Part shown: positions 17,727 through 26,496 of the stretch, piece by piece
Layout: each line of letters begins with the position of its first letter
How positions within the stretch are numbered: the stretch's first letter is position 1
Assembly (NCBI RefSeq): GCF_022008395.1
Contig: NZ_JAIRBB010000004.1
Location: 62,001-126,000 of the forward strand
DNA: 64,000 nt
Source of the DNA: Aequorivita xiaoshiensis
Lineage (GTDB): Bacteria > Bacteroidota > Bacteroidia > Flavobacteriales > Flavobacteriaceae
Reading direction: 5' to 3'
Made by a program: the position numbers and the translations under genes
Notes under the pieces: model-generated
Databases searched by the model: none
Seen by the model: the letters and a program-made list of their open reading frames with translations, nothing else
What the model was told of the DNA's origin: nothing

Positions 17727-18650
17727 ATGAAAAAAATTTACTTATTAGCATTTACCTTAGGAGCATTTAGTTTATCTACATCTTATGGTCAAATTGACCA
17801 ACAAGATGATCTTGAAAGCTATTCTCCTGGTCCTATTTCATCTCAAGCTGACTATTGGAAAACTTGGTCTGGAGAGGAAGGTGGCCCAGAAGATGGTATC
17901 GTTGCTTTAGACCAATCTAACTCAGGGTCACAGTCTTTATTAATTGATGAAGTTGGGGCTCCTGCTGGTAAAGACCAATTGTATCTTATCGATAGCCAAC
18001 CAGACACCGATATCTATACTGTAAGATTTAGCATGTACATTCCATCTGGAAAAGAAGGATATTTCAACTTACAAGGAGAAACACCTGCAGGTAGCCAAGG
18101 CGATGGTTCTTTCTTAAGCCCTGATATTTATTTTAATCCAGACAATACGACTCCAGGTCAAGGTCAAGTTGCTGATGGATCTGCTACTTGGGCTTTCCCT
18201 CATGACGCATGGTTTCCAGTAGAATTAATTCTAGATCTTGACAATAAAACACTTCAAATGAATGTAGATGGTTTACCAGCTATTTTAGAAGGAACTCCAT
18301 TTAACGATATGGCAGTACCTTATTTTGGAGCTATTGACTTTTACGCACCTAGCGAGTTTACAACTTATTACATTGATGATGTAGTTACAGCTTTTGGCTT
18401 ACTAAGCACTGAAGATTTTAAAGCTGATAAATTCTCTGTATACCCTAATCCAGTAACAGATTTCTTGAATATAGAAACTGTTAATGCTGTAGACCAAGTA
18501 GTTATTTATGATGTATTAGGAAAAGTTGTTCTTCAAGAAAACCCAAGCACTATTTCACCAAGAATCAACATGAGCAACCTTCCAACTGGTGCTTATTTAG
18601 TTAAAGTAAAAATTGGAAACAGCTCTAAAACTGTAAAAGTTCTTAAATAA
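17727..18650 (+). CDS. Secreted T9SS cargo protein, paralogue B
   Basis: A 307-residue protein with the same layout as its upstream neighbour: signal peptide (MKKIYLLAFTLGAF start, ending SYGQ), jelly-roll-like domain and a T9SS sorting domain (YPNPVTDFLNIET, IYDVLGKVVLQE, GAYLVKVKIGNSSKTVKVLK). The signal peptide and the sorting domain are nearly identical to copy A, while the middle domain has diverged (shared DDLESY/DDFESY, QADYWKTWSG/QADHWRTWSG, YYIDDV). This fits a tandem duplication followed by change in the binding domain. It has its own promoter-like box and its own terminator. Confidence 0.88.
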   Translation: MKKIYLLAFTLGAFSLSTSYGQIDQQDDLESYSPGPISSQADYWKTWSGEEGGPEDGIVALDQSNSGSQSLLIDEVGAPAGKDQLYLIDSQPDTDIYTVRFSMYIPSGKEGYFNLQGETPAGSQGDGSFLSPDIYFNPDNTTPGQGQVADGSATWAFPHDAWFPVELILDLDNKTLQMNVDGLPAILEGTPFNDMAVPYFGAIDFYAPSEFTTYYIDDVVTAFGLLSTEDFKADKFSVYPNPVTDFLNIETVNAVDQVVIYDVLGKVVLQENPSTISPRINMSNLPTGAYLVKVKIGNSSKTVKVLK

Positions 18651-18676
18651 GAATTTTAAAAATAAGTTTATAATTA

Positions 18677-18708
18677 AAAGACCCTTCGCATTGAAGGGTC
18701 TTTTTTTA
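18677..18708 (+). terminator. Terminator after T9SS cargo B
   Basis: AGACCCTTC, loop GCATT, GAAGGGTCT then a run of seven T. The T-run adjoins the -7 box of the next gene. Confidence 0.9.
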
Positions 18709-18714
18709 TCTTTG
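18707..18714 (+). promoter_or_regulatory. -7 promoter box of the DUF4197 gene
   Basis: TATCTTTG, a perfect TAnnTTTG, directly abutting the upstream terminator's T-run and 23 bases before the ATG at 18738. Confidence 0.5.
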
Positions 18715-18737
18715 AGGTTTCTATAAAAACAATCAAG

Positions 18738-19451
18738 ATGTATTTAAAAAAATTTATTCTTTTTATTAGTGTATTTACGCTAGTTTCATGCGCTGAACTA
18801 CAACAAGTAGTAAACACCCTACCAACTGACACAGGTATAGGCATGGACCCTCAACTAATAGGAAACGGTCTTAGAGAAGCTTTAGACAAAGGAATAGATA
18901 AGCAAGTAACAAAGCTAACAAACAAGGATGGGTTCTATAAAAATCATCTCGTGAAGATTATGTTGCCTTCAGAGTTGCAAAAGGTAGATCAAACCCTACG
19001 CGATATAGGCCTTGGAAGTCTTGCCGATGAAGGGATAAAAGCGTTAAACCGCGCTGCTGAAGATGCTGTAAAAGAAGCTACACCTATATTTGTGAGCGCA
19101 GTAAAGCAAATTACATTTACGGATGCAAAAAACATTCTTCTAGGTCCAGATAATGCAGCCACTAATTATTTAGAACAACGCACTAATACCGCTTTATATT
19201 CAAAATTTAATCCTGTAATAAAAAACTCTTTTGCTAAAGTTGGAGCAGATCAAATTTGGACAAATATTATTAAAAGATACAATTCAGTTCCTTTTGTTAC
19301 TAAAGTAAATCCAGATTTAACTGACTATGTAACCAACGAAGCTTTAAAAGGTGTTTATACGATGATTAGTGTAGAGGAGAAAGATATTAGAAACAATATC
19401 GGTGCAAGAACCACAAAATTACTCAGACAGGTATTTGCTATGCAGGATTAA
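18738..19451 (+). CDS. DUF4197 family lipoprotein
   Basis: A 237-residue protein with lipoprotein signal peptide ISVFTLVSC (Cys18) and one DUF4197 domain over the rest. Characteristic segments are GNGLREALDKGIDKQVTKL, GFYKNHLVKIMLP, TDAKNILLGPDNAATNYLE and ALKGVYTMISVEEKDIRNN. The domain is predicted largely helical and is widespread in Bacteroidota and some Proteobacteria, with no function known to me. The protein should sit in the periplasm, attached by lipid. Confidence 0.87.
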   Translation: MYLKKFILFISVFTLVSCAELQQVVNTLPTDTGIGMDPQLIGNGLREALDKGIDKQVTKLTNKDGFYKNHLVKIMLPSELQKVDQTLRDIGLGSLADEGIKALNRAAEDAVKEATPIFVSAVKQITFTDAKNILLGPDNAATNYLEQRTNTALYSKFNPVIKNSFAKVGADQIWTNIIKRYNSVPFVTKVNPDLTDYVTNEALKGVYTMISVEEKDIRNNIGARTTKLLRQVFAMQD

Positions 19452-19517
19452 TATCCTTAATTAATTAACAGTATAAATCACTAAGCAACTTTATTTTAGG
19501 AGACTATTAACCAAGCC

Positions 19518-19552
19518 TTTGTAACATTTTAGCTTTATACAAATTAACTTTG
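19518..19552 (+). promoter_or_regulatory. Promoter of the Lacal_2735-type gene
   Basis: TTTG (19518-19521), 23-base spacer and TAACTTTG (19545-19552) match the flavobacterial consensus. The ATG follows 20 bases later. Confidence 0.6.
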
Positions 19553-19572
19553 CATTTGTAAAAAATGCGGCA

Positions 19573-19752
19573 ATGACTAATTTGTTTAGAAAAAAATCGA
19601 AGCTTGAAAAACTAGAAGAAAAATACACTCTTTTAATGAAAAAATCTTTTGAAACTTCTCTAAAAGATGTCGATAAAAGTGAATTAATTCAAAGTCAAGC
19701 CGATAAAATTAAAAGTGAAATAAAAAGACTTTCATTGAACAGCCATTCTTAA
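19573..19752 (+). CDS. Lacal_2735 family small protein
   Basis: A 59-residue, highly charged, probably helical protein (MTNLFRKKSKLEKLEEKY..., with DKSELIQSQADKIKSEIKRL towards the end). It matches my memory of the Lacal_2735 family, a short cytoplasmic protein common in Flavobacteriaceae with unknown role. The strong -33/-7 promoter upstream supports it as a real gene. It converges with the BtuF-like gene 12 bases away, with no hairpin between them. Confidence 0.75.
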   Translation: MTNLFRKKSKLEKLEEKYTLLMKKSFETSLKDVDKSELIQSQADKIKSEIKRLSLNSHS

Positions 19753-19764
19753 TTGATTCACATA

Positions 19765-20544
19765 TTAGCTTTCGTGCAGTCTTTTAAAGTACTCAAACGC
19801 TTTTGTCATTCTACTACCATACCAACTAAAATATTCTCCATCTACTAACTTAACTTCAGCCTTAAATTCTTTTTGAAATTCTGAAACGTGTTTTTGTTTA
19901 AAAGGAAATGGTTCTGTGGAAAGCAAAATGGTTTCAGCCTGCCGTAATAATTCTTCTCGAACTTCAGGATAACGGGAATTTTTATCCGTAAAGAGGTTTT
20001 CAAACCTATTTAATTCTAGCAATTCATTGATAAACGTATCTCTACCTGCAGCCATATATGGATCTTTCCATATTAGGTAAACTACTTTTTTTATAGGAAG
20101 CTTCTCAGAAAATGCTCTGAAGGCTTTCAATTCGGATAGAATTTTTGAACTTATTTCTAATGCAGATTGCGAGACTTTAAATACCTCCCCTAACTTATTT
20201 ATCATCTCAATACATTCAGAAATATTTGAGATATCACTTACCCAGACAGGAGCTATTTTCTCTAACTCAATTACTATTTCTTCGGTATTTTCTTCTTTAT
20301 TACAAATTACAATATCTGGAGTAAGGGCTCTCACCTTCTTATAGTGCACATTTTTTGTACCTCCAACAATTGTCTTTTCCTTCCTTAGCGCATTAGGGTG
20401 CACGCAAAACTTGGTTACCCCAACTATCTTATCGCGTAAACCTAAATCTACCAATAATTCGGTTTGCGAAGGCACCAAAGAAACAATTCGGGTGGGAGTT
20501 TTGCTAAGTTGTACAACTCTATTTAACTGGTCAATGAATTCCAT
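19765..20544 (-). CDS. BtuF-like helical-backbone metal-receptor protein
   Basis: A 259-residue protein of the class III substrate-binding superfamily (BtuF/FhuD type): two alpha/beta lobes bridged by a long helix. Key segments are [46 protein letters not shown] and [16 protein letters not shown]. These proteins usually deliver cobalamin or siderophore-iron to an ABC importer, but this one has no signal peptide or lipobox and no permease gene beside it. It may therefore act inside the cell. Its start overlaps the 3' end of pyrF by 14 bases, so it is translated from the pyrF transcript. Confidence 0.82.
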   Translation of the reverse strand: MEFIDQLNRVVQLSKTPTRIVSLVPSQTELLVDLGLRDKIVGVTKFCVHPNALRKEKTIVGGTKNVHYKKVRALTPDIVICNKEENTEEIVIELEKIAPVWVSDISNISECIEMINKLGEVFKVSQSALEISSKILSELKAFRAFSEKLPIKKVVYLIWKDPYMAAGRDTFINELLELNRFENLFTDKNSRYPEVREELLRQAETILLSTEPFPFKQKHVSEFQKEFKAEVKLVDGEYFSWYGSRMTKAFEYFKRLHES

Positions 20545-21352
20545 CTAAAATGGTTTTCATTTCAATTTGCAATTTCATTGCTACTTCAGCAGCAGCATCG
20601 GCAAAATTATTTTTATTTGAAGCGTAAATTATTCCTCTTGAAGAGTTTATCAATAAACCAATGTTTTCAGACATTCCATATTTACAAACATCTTGTAGAT
20701 TTCCGCCTTGAGCTCCTACACCAGGAACCAATAAAAAGCTATTAGGCACAATTTTGCGAATGTCTGCTAAGTACTCTGCTTTAGTTGCTCCAACTACGTA
20801 CATTAAGTTTTCACTATTGCCCCAAGCTTTAGAAGTTTCCAAAACTTCTTTATAGAGTTCTTGTTGCCCAACATTTTTTGTTTGAAAATCAAAAGCACCT
20901 TCATTTGAAGTAAGTGCAAGTAAAATTGTATGGTTGTCTTTAAAGGCTAGAAAAGGTTCTACAGAGTCTTTCCCCATATAGGGAGCAATAGTAATCGAAT
21001 CGAATCCTAAGTCTTCAAAGAAAGCTTTTGCATATCTTGAAGATGTATTGCCTATATCACCGCGTTTTGCATCTGCAATGGTAAAGATTTCTGGATAATT
21101 TTTATTTAAATAAGAAATCGTCTTTTCCAAGGATTTCCATCCTTTTAAACCATAAGCCTCATAAAAAGCAGTATTTGGCTTATACGCCACTGCATATTGA
21201 TGTGTAGCATCTATAATAGCTTTATTAAATGCAAAAATCGGGTCTTCTTCCTTTAAAAGAAATTCCGGAATTTTATCAAGATCTACATCAAGTCCTACGC
21301 AAAGAAAAGATTTCTTTCTTTTTATTTCTGAAATTAGTTGTTGGGTAGTCAT
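20531..21352 (-). CDS. pyrF: Orotidine 5'-phosphate decarboxylase
   Basis: Last enzyme of UMP synthesis, converting OMP to UMP and CO2. The 273 residues match the longer type 2 subfamily. The active-site signature is [13 protein letters not shown] (Asp-Lys-x-x-D), with [17 protein letters not shown] near the N-terminus and the phosphate-binding [11 protein letters not shown] and [14 protein letters not shown] loops. It lies in a minus-strand block downstream of prfA, with the BtuF-like gene overlapping its end. Confidence 0.95.
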   Translation of the reverse strand: MTTQQLISEIKRKKSFLCVGLDVDLDKIPEFLLKEEDPIFAFNKAIIDATHQYAVAYKPNTAFYEAYGLKGWKSLEKTISYLNKNYPEIFTIADAKRGDIGNTSSRYAKAFFEDLGFDSITIAPYMGKDSVEPFLAFKDNHTILLALTSNEGAFDFQTKNVGQQELYKEVLETSKAWGNSENLMYVVGATKAEYLADIRKIVPNSFLLVPGVGAQGGNLQDVCKYGMSENIGLLINSSRGIIYASNKNNFADAAAEVAMKLQIEMKTILDGIH

Positions 21353-21478
21353 TAAGATTAATTTAAATCGGACGAATGTTTATTGTTAAGCATCGGTAAA
21401 TAATAGAAGTAAAATTAACCAACTACGATAAATAGTTGCTTAATCCCCACTTTATAAAACTTGTAACACCAAACTATT

Positions 21479-22555
21479 TTAGAATGTTTCGCCTGCTTCT
21501 TTTAGCTTTTCTGTATTACTCACCAATTGTAATTCGTCTATTATTTCTTGGATATCTCCATTCATAATATTACCCAGGTTGTAAAGAGTAAGGTTTATTC
21601 TATGGTCGGTCACACGCCCTTGCGAGTAGTTATATGTTCTAATTTTAGCACTACGATCTCCACTTGTTACCATAGAACCTCTTTTAAGAGCATCTTCAGC
21701 TTGTTTTTTAGCCAATTCCATATCATACAAACGTGAACGAAGCACTCTAAAAGCTTTTTCCTTGTTTTTGTGCTGTGATTTTTGATCTTGACACTGCGCA
21801 ACCAATCCTGTTGGAACGTGAGTTAAACGCACAGCAGAATAGGTTGTATTAACCGACTGCCCACCTGGACCAGACGAACAGAAGAAATCTACTCTTACAT
21901 CTTTTGGGTTAATTTCAATATCAAATTCTTCAGCTTCTGGAAACACCATAACCGTAGCAGCACTAGTATGTACACGTCCTTGAGTTTCGGTTTGTGGTAC
22001 TCGTTGTACACGGTGTACACCAGCTTCAAATTTTAAAGTACCATAAACATCATCACCTTCAATTTCAAACTGAATTTCTTTAAAACCTCCACTAGTACCT
22101 TCACTTAAATCTATAACGTTTGTCTTCCAACCTTTACCTTCACAATATTTTGTGTACATCCTGAAAAGGTCTCCTGCAAATATACTTGCTTCATCACCAC
22201 CTGTACCCGCGCGAATTTCCATAACGGCATTTTTAGAGTCTTCAGGATCTTTAGGCACTAAAAGGAATTTTATTTCCTCTTCTAATTGAGGCAAACGAGT
22301 TGACGCTTCGTCAAGTTGCAACTTGGCCATTTCAACCATTTCAGCATCACTTCCATCCGAAATGATTTCTTCAGCTTCATTAATATTATCAGTAAGCTCA
22401 AGATATTCTGATCTTTTATCCATCAAAACTCTTAAGTCTTTATATTCTTTATTCAATTGAATATACCTCTTTTGGTCACTGATTATATCTGGTTGAATGA
22501 TAAGGTCACTCACCTCATCGAAACGTTGTTTTATTATTTGAAGCCTGTCTAACAT
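21479..22555 (-). CDS. prfA: Peptide chain release factor 1
   Basis: Reads UAA and UAG stop codons and triggers peptide release. The 358 residues are a full-length class I factor. The catalytic GGQ motif is at 231-233 ([20 protein letters not shown]). The domain-3 region [18 protein letters not shown] precedes the codon-recognition domain, and a C-terminal [12 protein letters not shown] segment ends it. The glutamine of GGQ is normally methylated by PrmC; no prmC is in this window. It has its own -7 box upstream. The purM / DUF3078 / prfA / pyrF order recurs in flavobacteria as far as I recall. Confidence 0.97.
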   Translation of the reverse strand: MLDRLQIIKQRFDEVSDLIIQPDIISDQKRYIQLNKEYKDLRVLMDKRSEYLELTDNINEAEEIISDGSDAEMVEMAKLQLDEASTRLPQLEEEIKFLLVPKDPEDSKNAVMEIRAGTGGDEASIFAGDLFRMYTKYCEGKGWKTNVIDLSEGTSGGFKEIQFEIEGDDVYGTLKFEAGVHRVQRVPQTETQGRVHTSAATVMVFPEAEEFDIEINPKDVRVDFFCSSGPGGQSVNTTYSAVRLTHVPTGLVAQCQDQKSQHKNKEKAFRVLRSRLYDMELAKKQAEDALKRGSMVTSGDRSAKIRTYNYSQGRVTDHRINLTLYNLGNIMNGDIQEIIDELQLVSNTEKLKEAGETF

Positions 22556-22574
22556 ATATTTTTATAATGAATGG

Positions 22575-22582
22575 CAAATTTA
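22575..22582 (-). promoter_or_regulatory. -7 promoter box of prfA
   Basis: TAAATTTG on the minus strand, 20 bases upstream of the prfA ATG. Confidence 0.45.
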
Positions 22583-22680
22583 CAATTTTTTAGTCGAAAT
22601 TATTTCGATTGAAAAAATGAAATTTTTTAATGAAGACACCTAAAAGTATCAAAATCTATTTTGTGGTGTTTTAATATAAA

Positions 22681-23685
22681 TTACGAGGTTTCTTTCGATT
22701 TAGATAACTTATCAAAATCGATAACCACCCCTATACCAAGTATTTGTTTCCATTGCACACTTGGTCCTTCAAGAATGATTTCTTCGTTTGTGATTTCATT
22801 TCTTTTAGACTCTACTTTAATATCATTATCATATCTGAGGTGAGATCCTAAAGTTGCTTTTACAAACTTATTTACTTTCATATCTATATTCACCTCCCAA
22901 TCAATATCAATATTACCAAAACTATTCACGTAATCTGTATATAATCTTAAATGACTATTCAGTTTAATATTTTCGAAAATTTTCTCTTCGTATTTATTGG
23001 TTAATAGAATACCTACTTCTTGCTTTATATTATTACCTTTACTCAACATATTTCCATCCATATCGTAAATAGCTGGATTTACACCAAAAGCACCTCTATT
23101 TGCTAAATGATCATCCATTACAAAAGTGGTTTTTAAAGTAAAAGGAGAAGCATAAAATGATAAATGTTCAATTTTTTTACCGTATTCCATCCCAACGCCA
23201 AAAAACATATAACCAGGCGCTAAAAACCTAGATATAGCTTCATCTTTATTAGGGTATTTATAACCATTAGAAAACTGAGTGTTAAAGCTAAATCTTGCAG
23301 AATAAAACCAATTGCTTATAGAATCGGTTTGCAACACTACGTTGGAATTTAAATCTATAACATCTTCGGTTTTTTTTACACCATTATCTTCTTGCTTATT
23401 TAAACCGTATTTGAGGTTTAATTCAGAGTTCCAAAGCCAATTTTCTTGCTTATATCTTGCAACAGACTTCGTAGAAACGATACCCGAAATAGAGTTTGTT
23501 CCTCCAGAATTCCAATTAGTAAAAGATACTTGATTTAGTAATAAACCAACCTCATTTTTGGTTCTCCAACCTAAGTCAACGGTATCCTTTTTTTTTATTT
23601 TTACCTTTAATGAATCTGTATGCGCTTTTAAATTATAAGAGTTAAGAATCAGAAAAGGAAAAATTAACCAAAGAGTATATTTCAT
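22681..23685 (-). CDS. DUF3078 family outer-membrane protein
   Basis: A 334-residue protein with a signal peptide (about 1-22) and then a DUF3078 region. Alternating-residue strands with aromatic ends (WLWNSELNLKYGLN, WFYSARFSFNTQFSNGYKY, NIKLNSHLRLYTDYVNSFG) suggest an outer-membrane beta barrel. The conserved segment near the start is GWRTKNEVGLLLNQVSFTNW. Function unknown. It begins 10 bases after the purM stop, so it is read with purM. Confidence 0.82.
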   Translation of the reverse strand: MKYTLWLIFPFLILNSYNLKAHTDSLKVKIKKKDTVDLGWRTKNEVGLLLNQVSFTNWNSGGTNSISGIVSTKSVARYKQENWLWNSELNLKYGLNKQEDNGVKKTEDVIDLNSNVVLQTDSISNWFYSARFSFNTQFSNGYKYPNKDEAISRFLAPGYMFFGVGMEYGKKIEHLSFYASPFTLKTTFVMDDHLANRGAFGVNPAIYDMDGNMLSKGNNIKQEVGILLTNKYEEKIFENIKLNSHLRLYTDYVNSFGNIDIDWEVNIDMKVNKFVKATLGSHLRYDNDIKVESKRNEITNEEIILEGPSVQWKQILGIGVVIDFDKLSKSKETS

Positions 23686-23695
23686 TGCAACCTAT

Positions 23696-24874
23696 TTAAT
23701 ATGTAAACGTGCCGTTTTCACCAGTTATTGTAAGCTTCTTTGTTTCTGAAGCCTCAACTCTACCCACTATTTGGGCGTCTACATTAAATGACTTTGAAAT
23801 TTTTATGATTTTCGCAGCAGTTTCTTCTGGAACGTATAACTCCATTCTATGCCCCATATTAAAAACCTTATACATTTCTTTCCAATCGGTCTTACTTTCA
23901 GCCTGAATTAGCTTGAAAAGTGGTGGAACATCAAAAAGGTTATCCTTTATAATATGAAGGTTATCTACAAAGTGAAGAATTTTAGTTTGTGCCCCTCCAC
24001 TACAGTGTACCATTCCATGAATCTCTTTGTTGGAAGACTGCGATAAAATTTCTTTAATTATCGGCGCGTAGGTACGGGTTGGAGACAAAACTAATTTCCC
24101 AGCATTTAAAGGACTGTTTTCAACAGTATCTTGTAGTTTTTTAGAACCAGAATAAACTAACTCAGACGGTACTGACGAATCAAAACTTTCAGGGTATTTA
24201 TCACTTAGGTATTTTTCAAATACATCATGTCTAGCTGAAGTAAGACCATTACTTCCCATACCTCCATTGTATTCTTTCTCGTAAGTTGCTTGACCAAAAG
24301 AAGCCAAACCAACAATTACATCTCCTGGTTTTATGTTTGCATTATCAACTACATCGCTACGTTTCATTCTTGCAGTTACGGTAGAGTCTACAATAATCGT
24401 TCGTACTAAATCGCCCACATCGGCTGTTTCACCACCCGTTGAATATATGTTTACACCAAACTGTTTTAATTCGGAAATCAATTCTTCTGTACCATTAATT
24501 ATTGCCGAAATAACTTCACCTGGAACTAAGTTTTTATTTCTACCTATGGTTGAAGAAAGCATAATATTATCTACAGACCCCACGCAAAGTAGGTCGTCTA
24601 TATTCATAATAAGCGCATCTTGAGCAATCCCTTTCCAAACAGATAAATCTCCCGTTTCTTTCCAATACGCGTATGCAAGTGAAGATTTTGTCCCAGCACC
24701 ATCGGCGTGCATAATTAAACAATAGTCATTATCACCCGTAAGATAATCGGGGACTATTTTACAAAAGGCTTTAGGAAATAAACCTTTATCGACATTTTTG
24801 ATGGCGTTGTGTACATCTTCTTTACCAGCTGAAACACCTCTTTGTGCGTACCTATCTGAATTTTGTGAGCTCAT
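23696..24874 (-). CDS. purM: Phosphoribosylformylglycinamidine cyclo-ligase (AIR synthase)
   Basis: Fifth step of purine synthesis: ATP-dependent ring closure of FGAM to AIR. The 392 residues are somewhat longer than E. coli PurM (345), as in the Bacteroidota subfamily. Visible family blocks are the N-terminal DRYAQRGVSAGKEDV, the ATP/Mg region IMNIDDLLCVGSVDNIM, and TGGETADVGDLVRTI. The later MVHCSGGAQTKILHFVDN and VFNMGHRMELYVP segments belong to the C-terminal domain. A -7 box lies 18 bases upstream. It leads a minus-strand group with the DUF3078 gene. Confidence 0.94.
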   Translation of the reverse strand: MSSQNSDRYAQRGVSAGKEDVHNAIKNVDKGLFPKAFCKIVPDYLTGDNDYCLIMHADGAGTKSSLAYAYWKETGDLSVWKGIAQDALIMNIDDLLCVGSVDNIMLSSTIGRNKNLVPGEVISAIINGTEELISELKQFGVNIYSTGGETADVGDLVRTIIVDSTVTARMKRSDVVDNANIKPGDVIVGLASFGQATYEKEYNGGMGSNGLTSARHDVFEKYLSDKYPESFDSSVPSELVYSGSKKLQDTVENSPLNAGKLVLSPTRTYAPIIKEILSQSSNKEIHGMVHCSGGAQTKILHFVDNLHIIKDNLFDVPPLFKLIQAESKTDWKEMYKVFNMGHRMELYVPEETAAKIIKISKSFNVDAQIVGRVEASETKKLTITGENGTFTY

Positions 24875-24891
24875 TTAATAAAAATTTACGG

Positions 24892-24899
24892 CAAAAATA
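24892..24899 (-). promoter_or_regulatory. -7 promoter box of purM
   Basis: TATTTTTG on the minus strand, 18 bases before the purM ATG and next to the upstream terminator. Confidence 0.5.
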
Positions 24900-24905
24900 C
24901 GCATT

Positions 24906-24933
24906 AAAAAAAGCCCAGCAAAGTGGGCTTTTT
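24906..24933 (-). terminator. Terminator of the curli operon
   Basis: AAAAAGCCCA, loop GCAAAG, TGGGCTTTTT. It ends the six-gene curli operon, 19 bases after the last stop codon. Confidence 0.85.
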
Positions 24934-24951
24934 GAAATATAATTAATTAGG

Positions 24952-26466
24952 TTATTCCCAATCAGGCATAAATGCATTTTCAAATAGAAGCGTTCTACTT
25001 TCGCTATCACCTATTTCTAATTGATAAACATCTTTTTGAGAAATACCATCGTTAGAGGTATTCGTAAATATTACAAAGGCTTCATTTGGTGAGAATATGG
25101 GTTCTAAATCGTTAGTACCATTAGGTTTTTCACCAGAAATATCTGTCGTTGTATTTGTAACTATATCGTATAGGAATATTCTAGAATTCAATCTTCTATA
25201 ATCTAATGGTTCAAAGCCATCCACATCATAGGAATATACGATTTTAGAATTTGTTACAGAAATATCCAATCCTCCCGCACCGCCAGGAAGTCCCGTAATA
25301 AGAGTATCTAACACTGTCCCACTAAAATCTATAGTAAAAATTGAAATATCATATCCACTTAAATTATTTGTTTTCAACACTATCAGATCGCTATTTTCAC
25401 TAACAGCTATCTCAGAAATTAAAGAACCATCGGTTGTTTGATATACTAGTTCCAAGTCTTGTCCGCTTGAACGAATTCGATATAATTTATCCAATACTGG
25501 GAAGTATATACGATCACTCGTTGGAGGCCAAGATATATTTATTTCATTCAAATTAAAACCATTAGGCCTTACGTTTGAGGTAACTTTAACCTTATCAGTA
25601 CCATCACGGTTCATAGTATATATATCGGCTTGGGCACCAGTTGTTTGTAGGTAAGCAATTCTATTTGCAGCAACATTTCTACGTGGCCTGTAACTATTTG
25701 TGTTTTCGGAAGTTAACTGAAATTCATTACCTTCTTCGTCAGCTGAAAATATCACATTATTCCCATTGATGTTTCTGACGAAAAGAAATCTATTCTCTAT
25801 GGGTGCTGGTTTTACCTTAAAAGTTCCGACAGGGCTTAATACGGGCGGATTATACTCATCTGCGGCTGTTACTTGCCAGAAATATTGTGCTCCAAGTATT
25901 AATTCTGGATATAAATATATAGTATCATTTAAATCGTCAAATCTTTCTACCACATCATTTTGATCGTTTCGCAATTCTAATTCGAATGTTATTGGATCTC
26001 CTTCTGGATCTATTGAACTCCATTGAAATAGTGCTTCTACACCGTCAATAACCTCATTTTCTGCTGGCATAAGTAATTCAGGTGCAGAAGGTGGTCTATT
26101 GTTTGCAGTAGAAACCTCCATATCGAAGATTACATTTACTGTTTTATTTGCTATAACAGTTGCTGGCTCATAACGCGCTAAATATCCATCTAAACGAGCT
26201 AAAACCGAATATTCACCCGCGGGAACGTTTTCTAAAATAAAATATCCCGCATTATCTGTAAATATCGTGCTGGTAACTGGACTTGTAGATATTCTTACAT
26301 TTTGCAATGGTTCGTTTGTTCCTTCGATTACAGCCTTCCCGATAATTTTACCATAGGCATTTTCGTCAATTCGGTCTTCATTACAGCCAACCAAAACGAC
26401 AAATAACAAGCATAAGAACTTTATATATGTATAACCTCTTCTCATCTGTATGTTATATTTGTTCAT
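24952..26466 (-). CDS. Curli-operon lipoprotein with beta-propeller
   Basis: A 504-residue lipoprotein (signal KFLCLLFVVLVGC, Cys28 from the first Met; a Met eight codons in is an equally possible start). Domains in order: a carboxypeptidase-regulatory-like beta sandwich (about 38-112, GKAVIEGTNEPLQNVRISTS); a fibronectin-III-like domain (about 124-215, PELLMPAENEVIDG, FQWSSIDPEGDPITFELELR); and a TolB/PD40-type beta propeller (about 225-504, IYTMNRDGTDKVKVTSN, PIFSPNEAFVIFTN). It starts 30 bases after csgG stops, making it the sixth curli operon gene. It could be a surface-exposed accessory that anchors or coats fibres; that role is inferred only from position and domains. Confidence 0.82.
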   Translation of the reverse strand: MNKYNIQMRRGYTYIKFLCLLFVVLVGCNEDRIDENAYGKIIGKAVIEGTNEPLQNVRISTSPVTSTIFTDNAGYFILENVPAGEYSVLARLDGYLARYEPATVIANKTVNVIFDMEVSTANNRPPSAPELLMPAENEVIDGVEALFQWSSIDPEGDPITFELELRNDQNDVVERFDDLNDTIYLYPELILGAQYFWQVTAADEYNPPVLSPVGTFKVKPAPIENRFLFVRNINGNNVIFSADEEGNEFQLTSENTNSYRPRRNVAANRIAYLQTTGAQADIYTMNRDGTDKVKVTSNVRPNGFNLNEINISWPPTSDRIYFPVLDKLYRIRSSGQDLELVYQTTDGSLISEIAVSENSDLIVLKTNNLSGYDISIFTIDFSGTVLDTLITGLPGGAGGLDISVTNSKIVYSYDVDGFEPLDYRRLNSRIFLYDIVTNTTTDISGEKPNGTNDLEPIFSPNEAFVIFTNTSNDGISQKDVYQLEIGDSESRTLLFENAFMPDWE

Positions 26467-26496
26467 TAATGTTATTTTCTAAAAATCGCTCACCTA

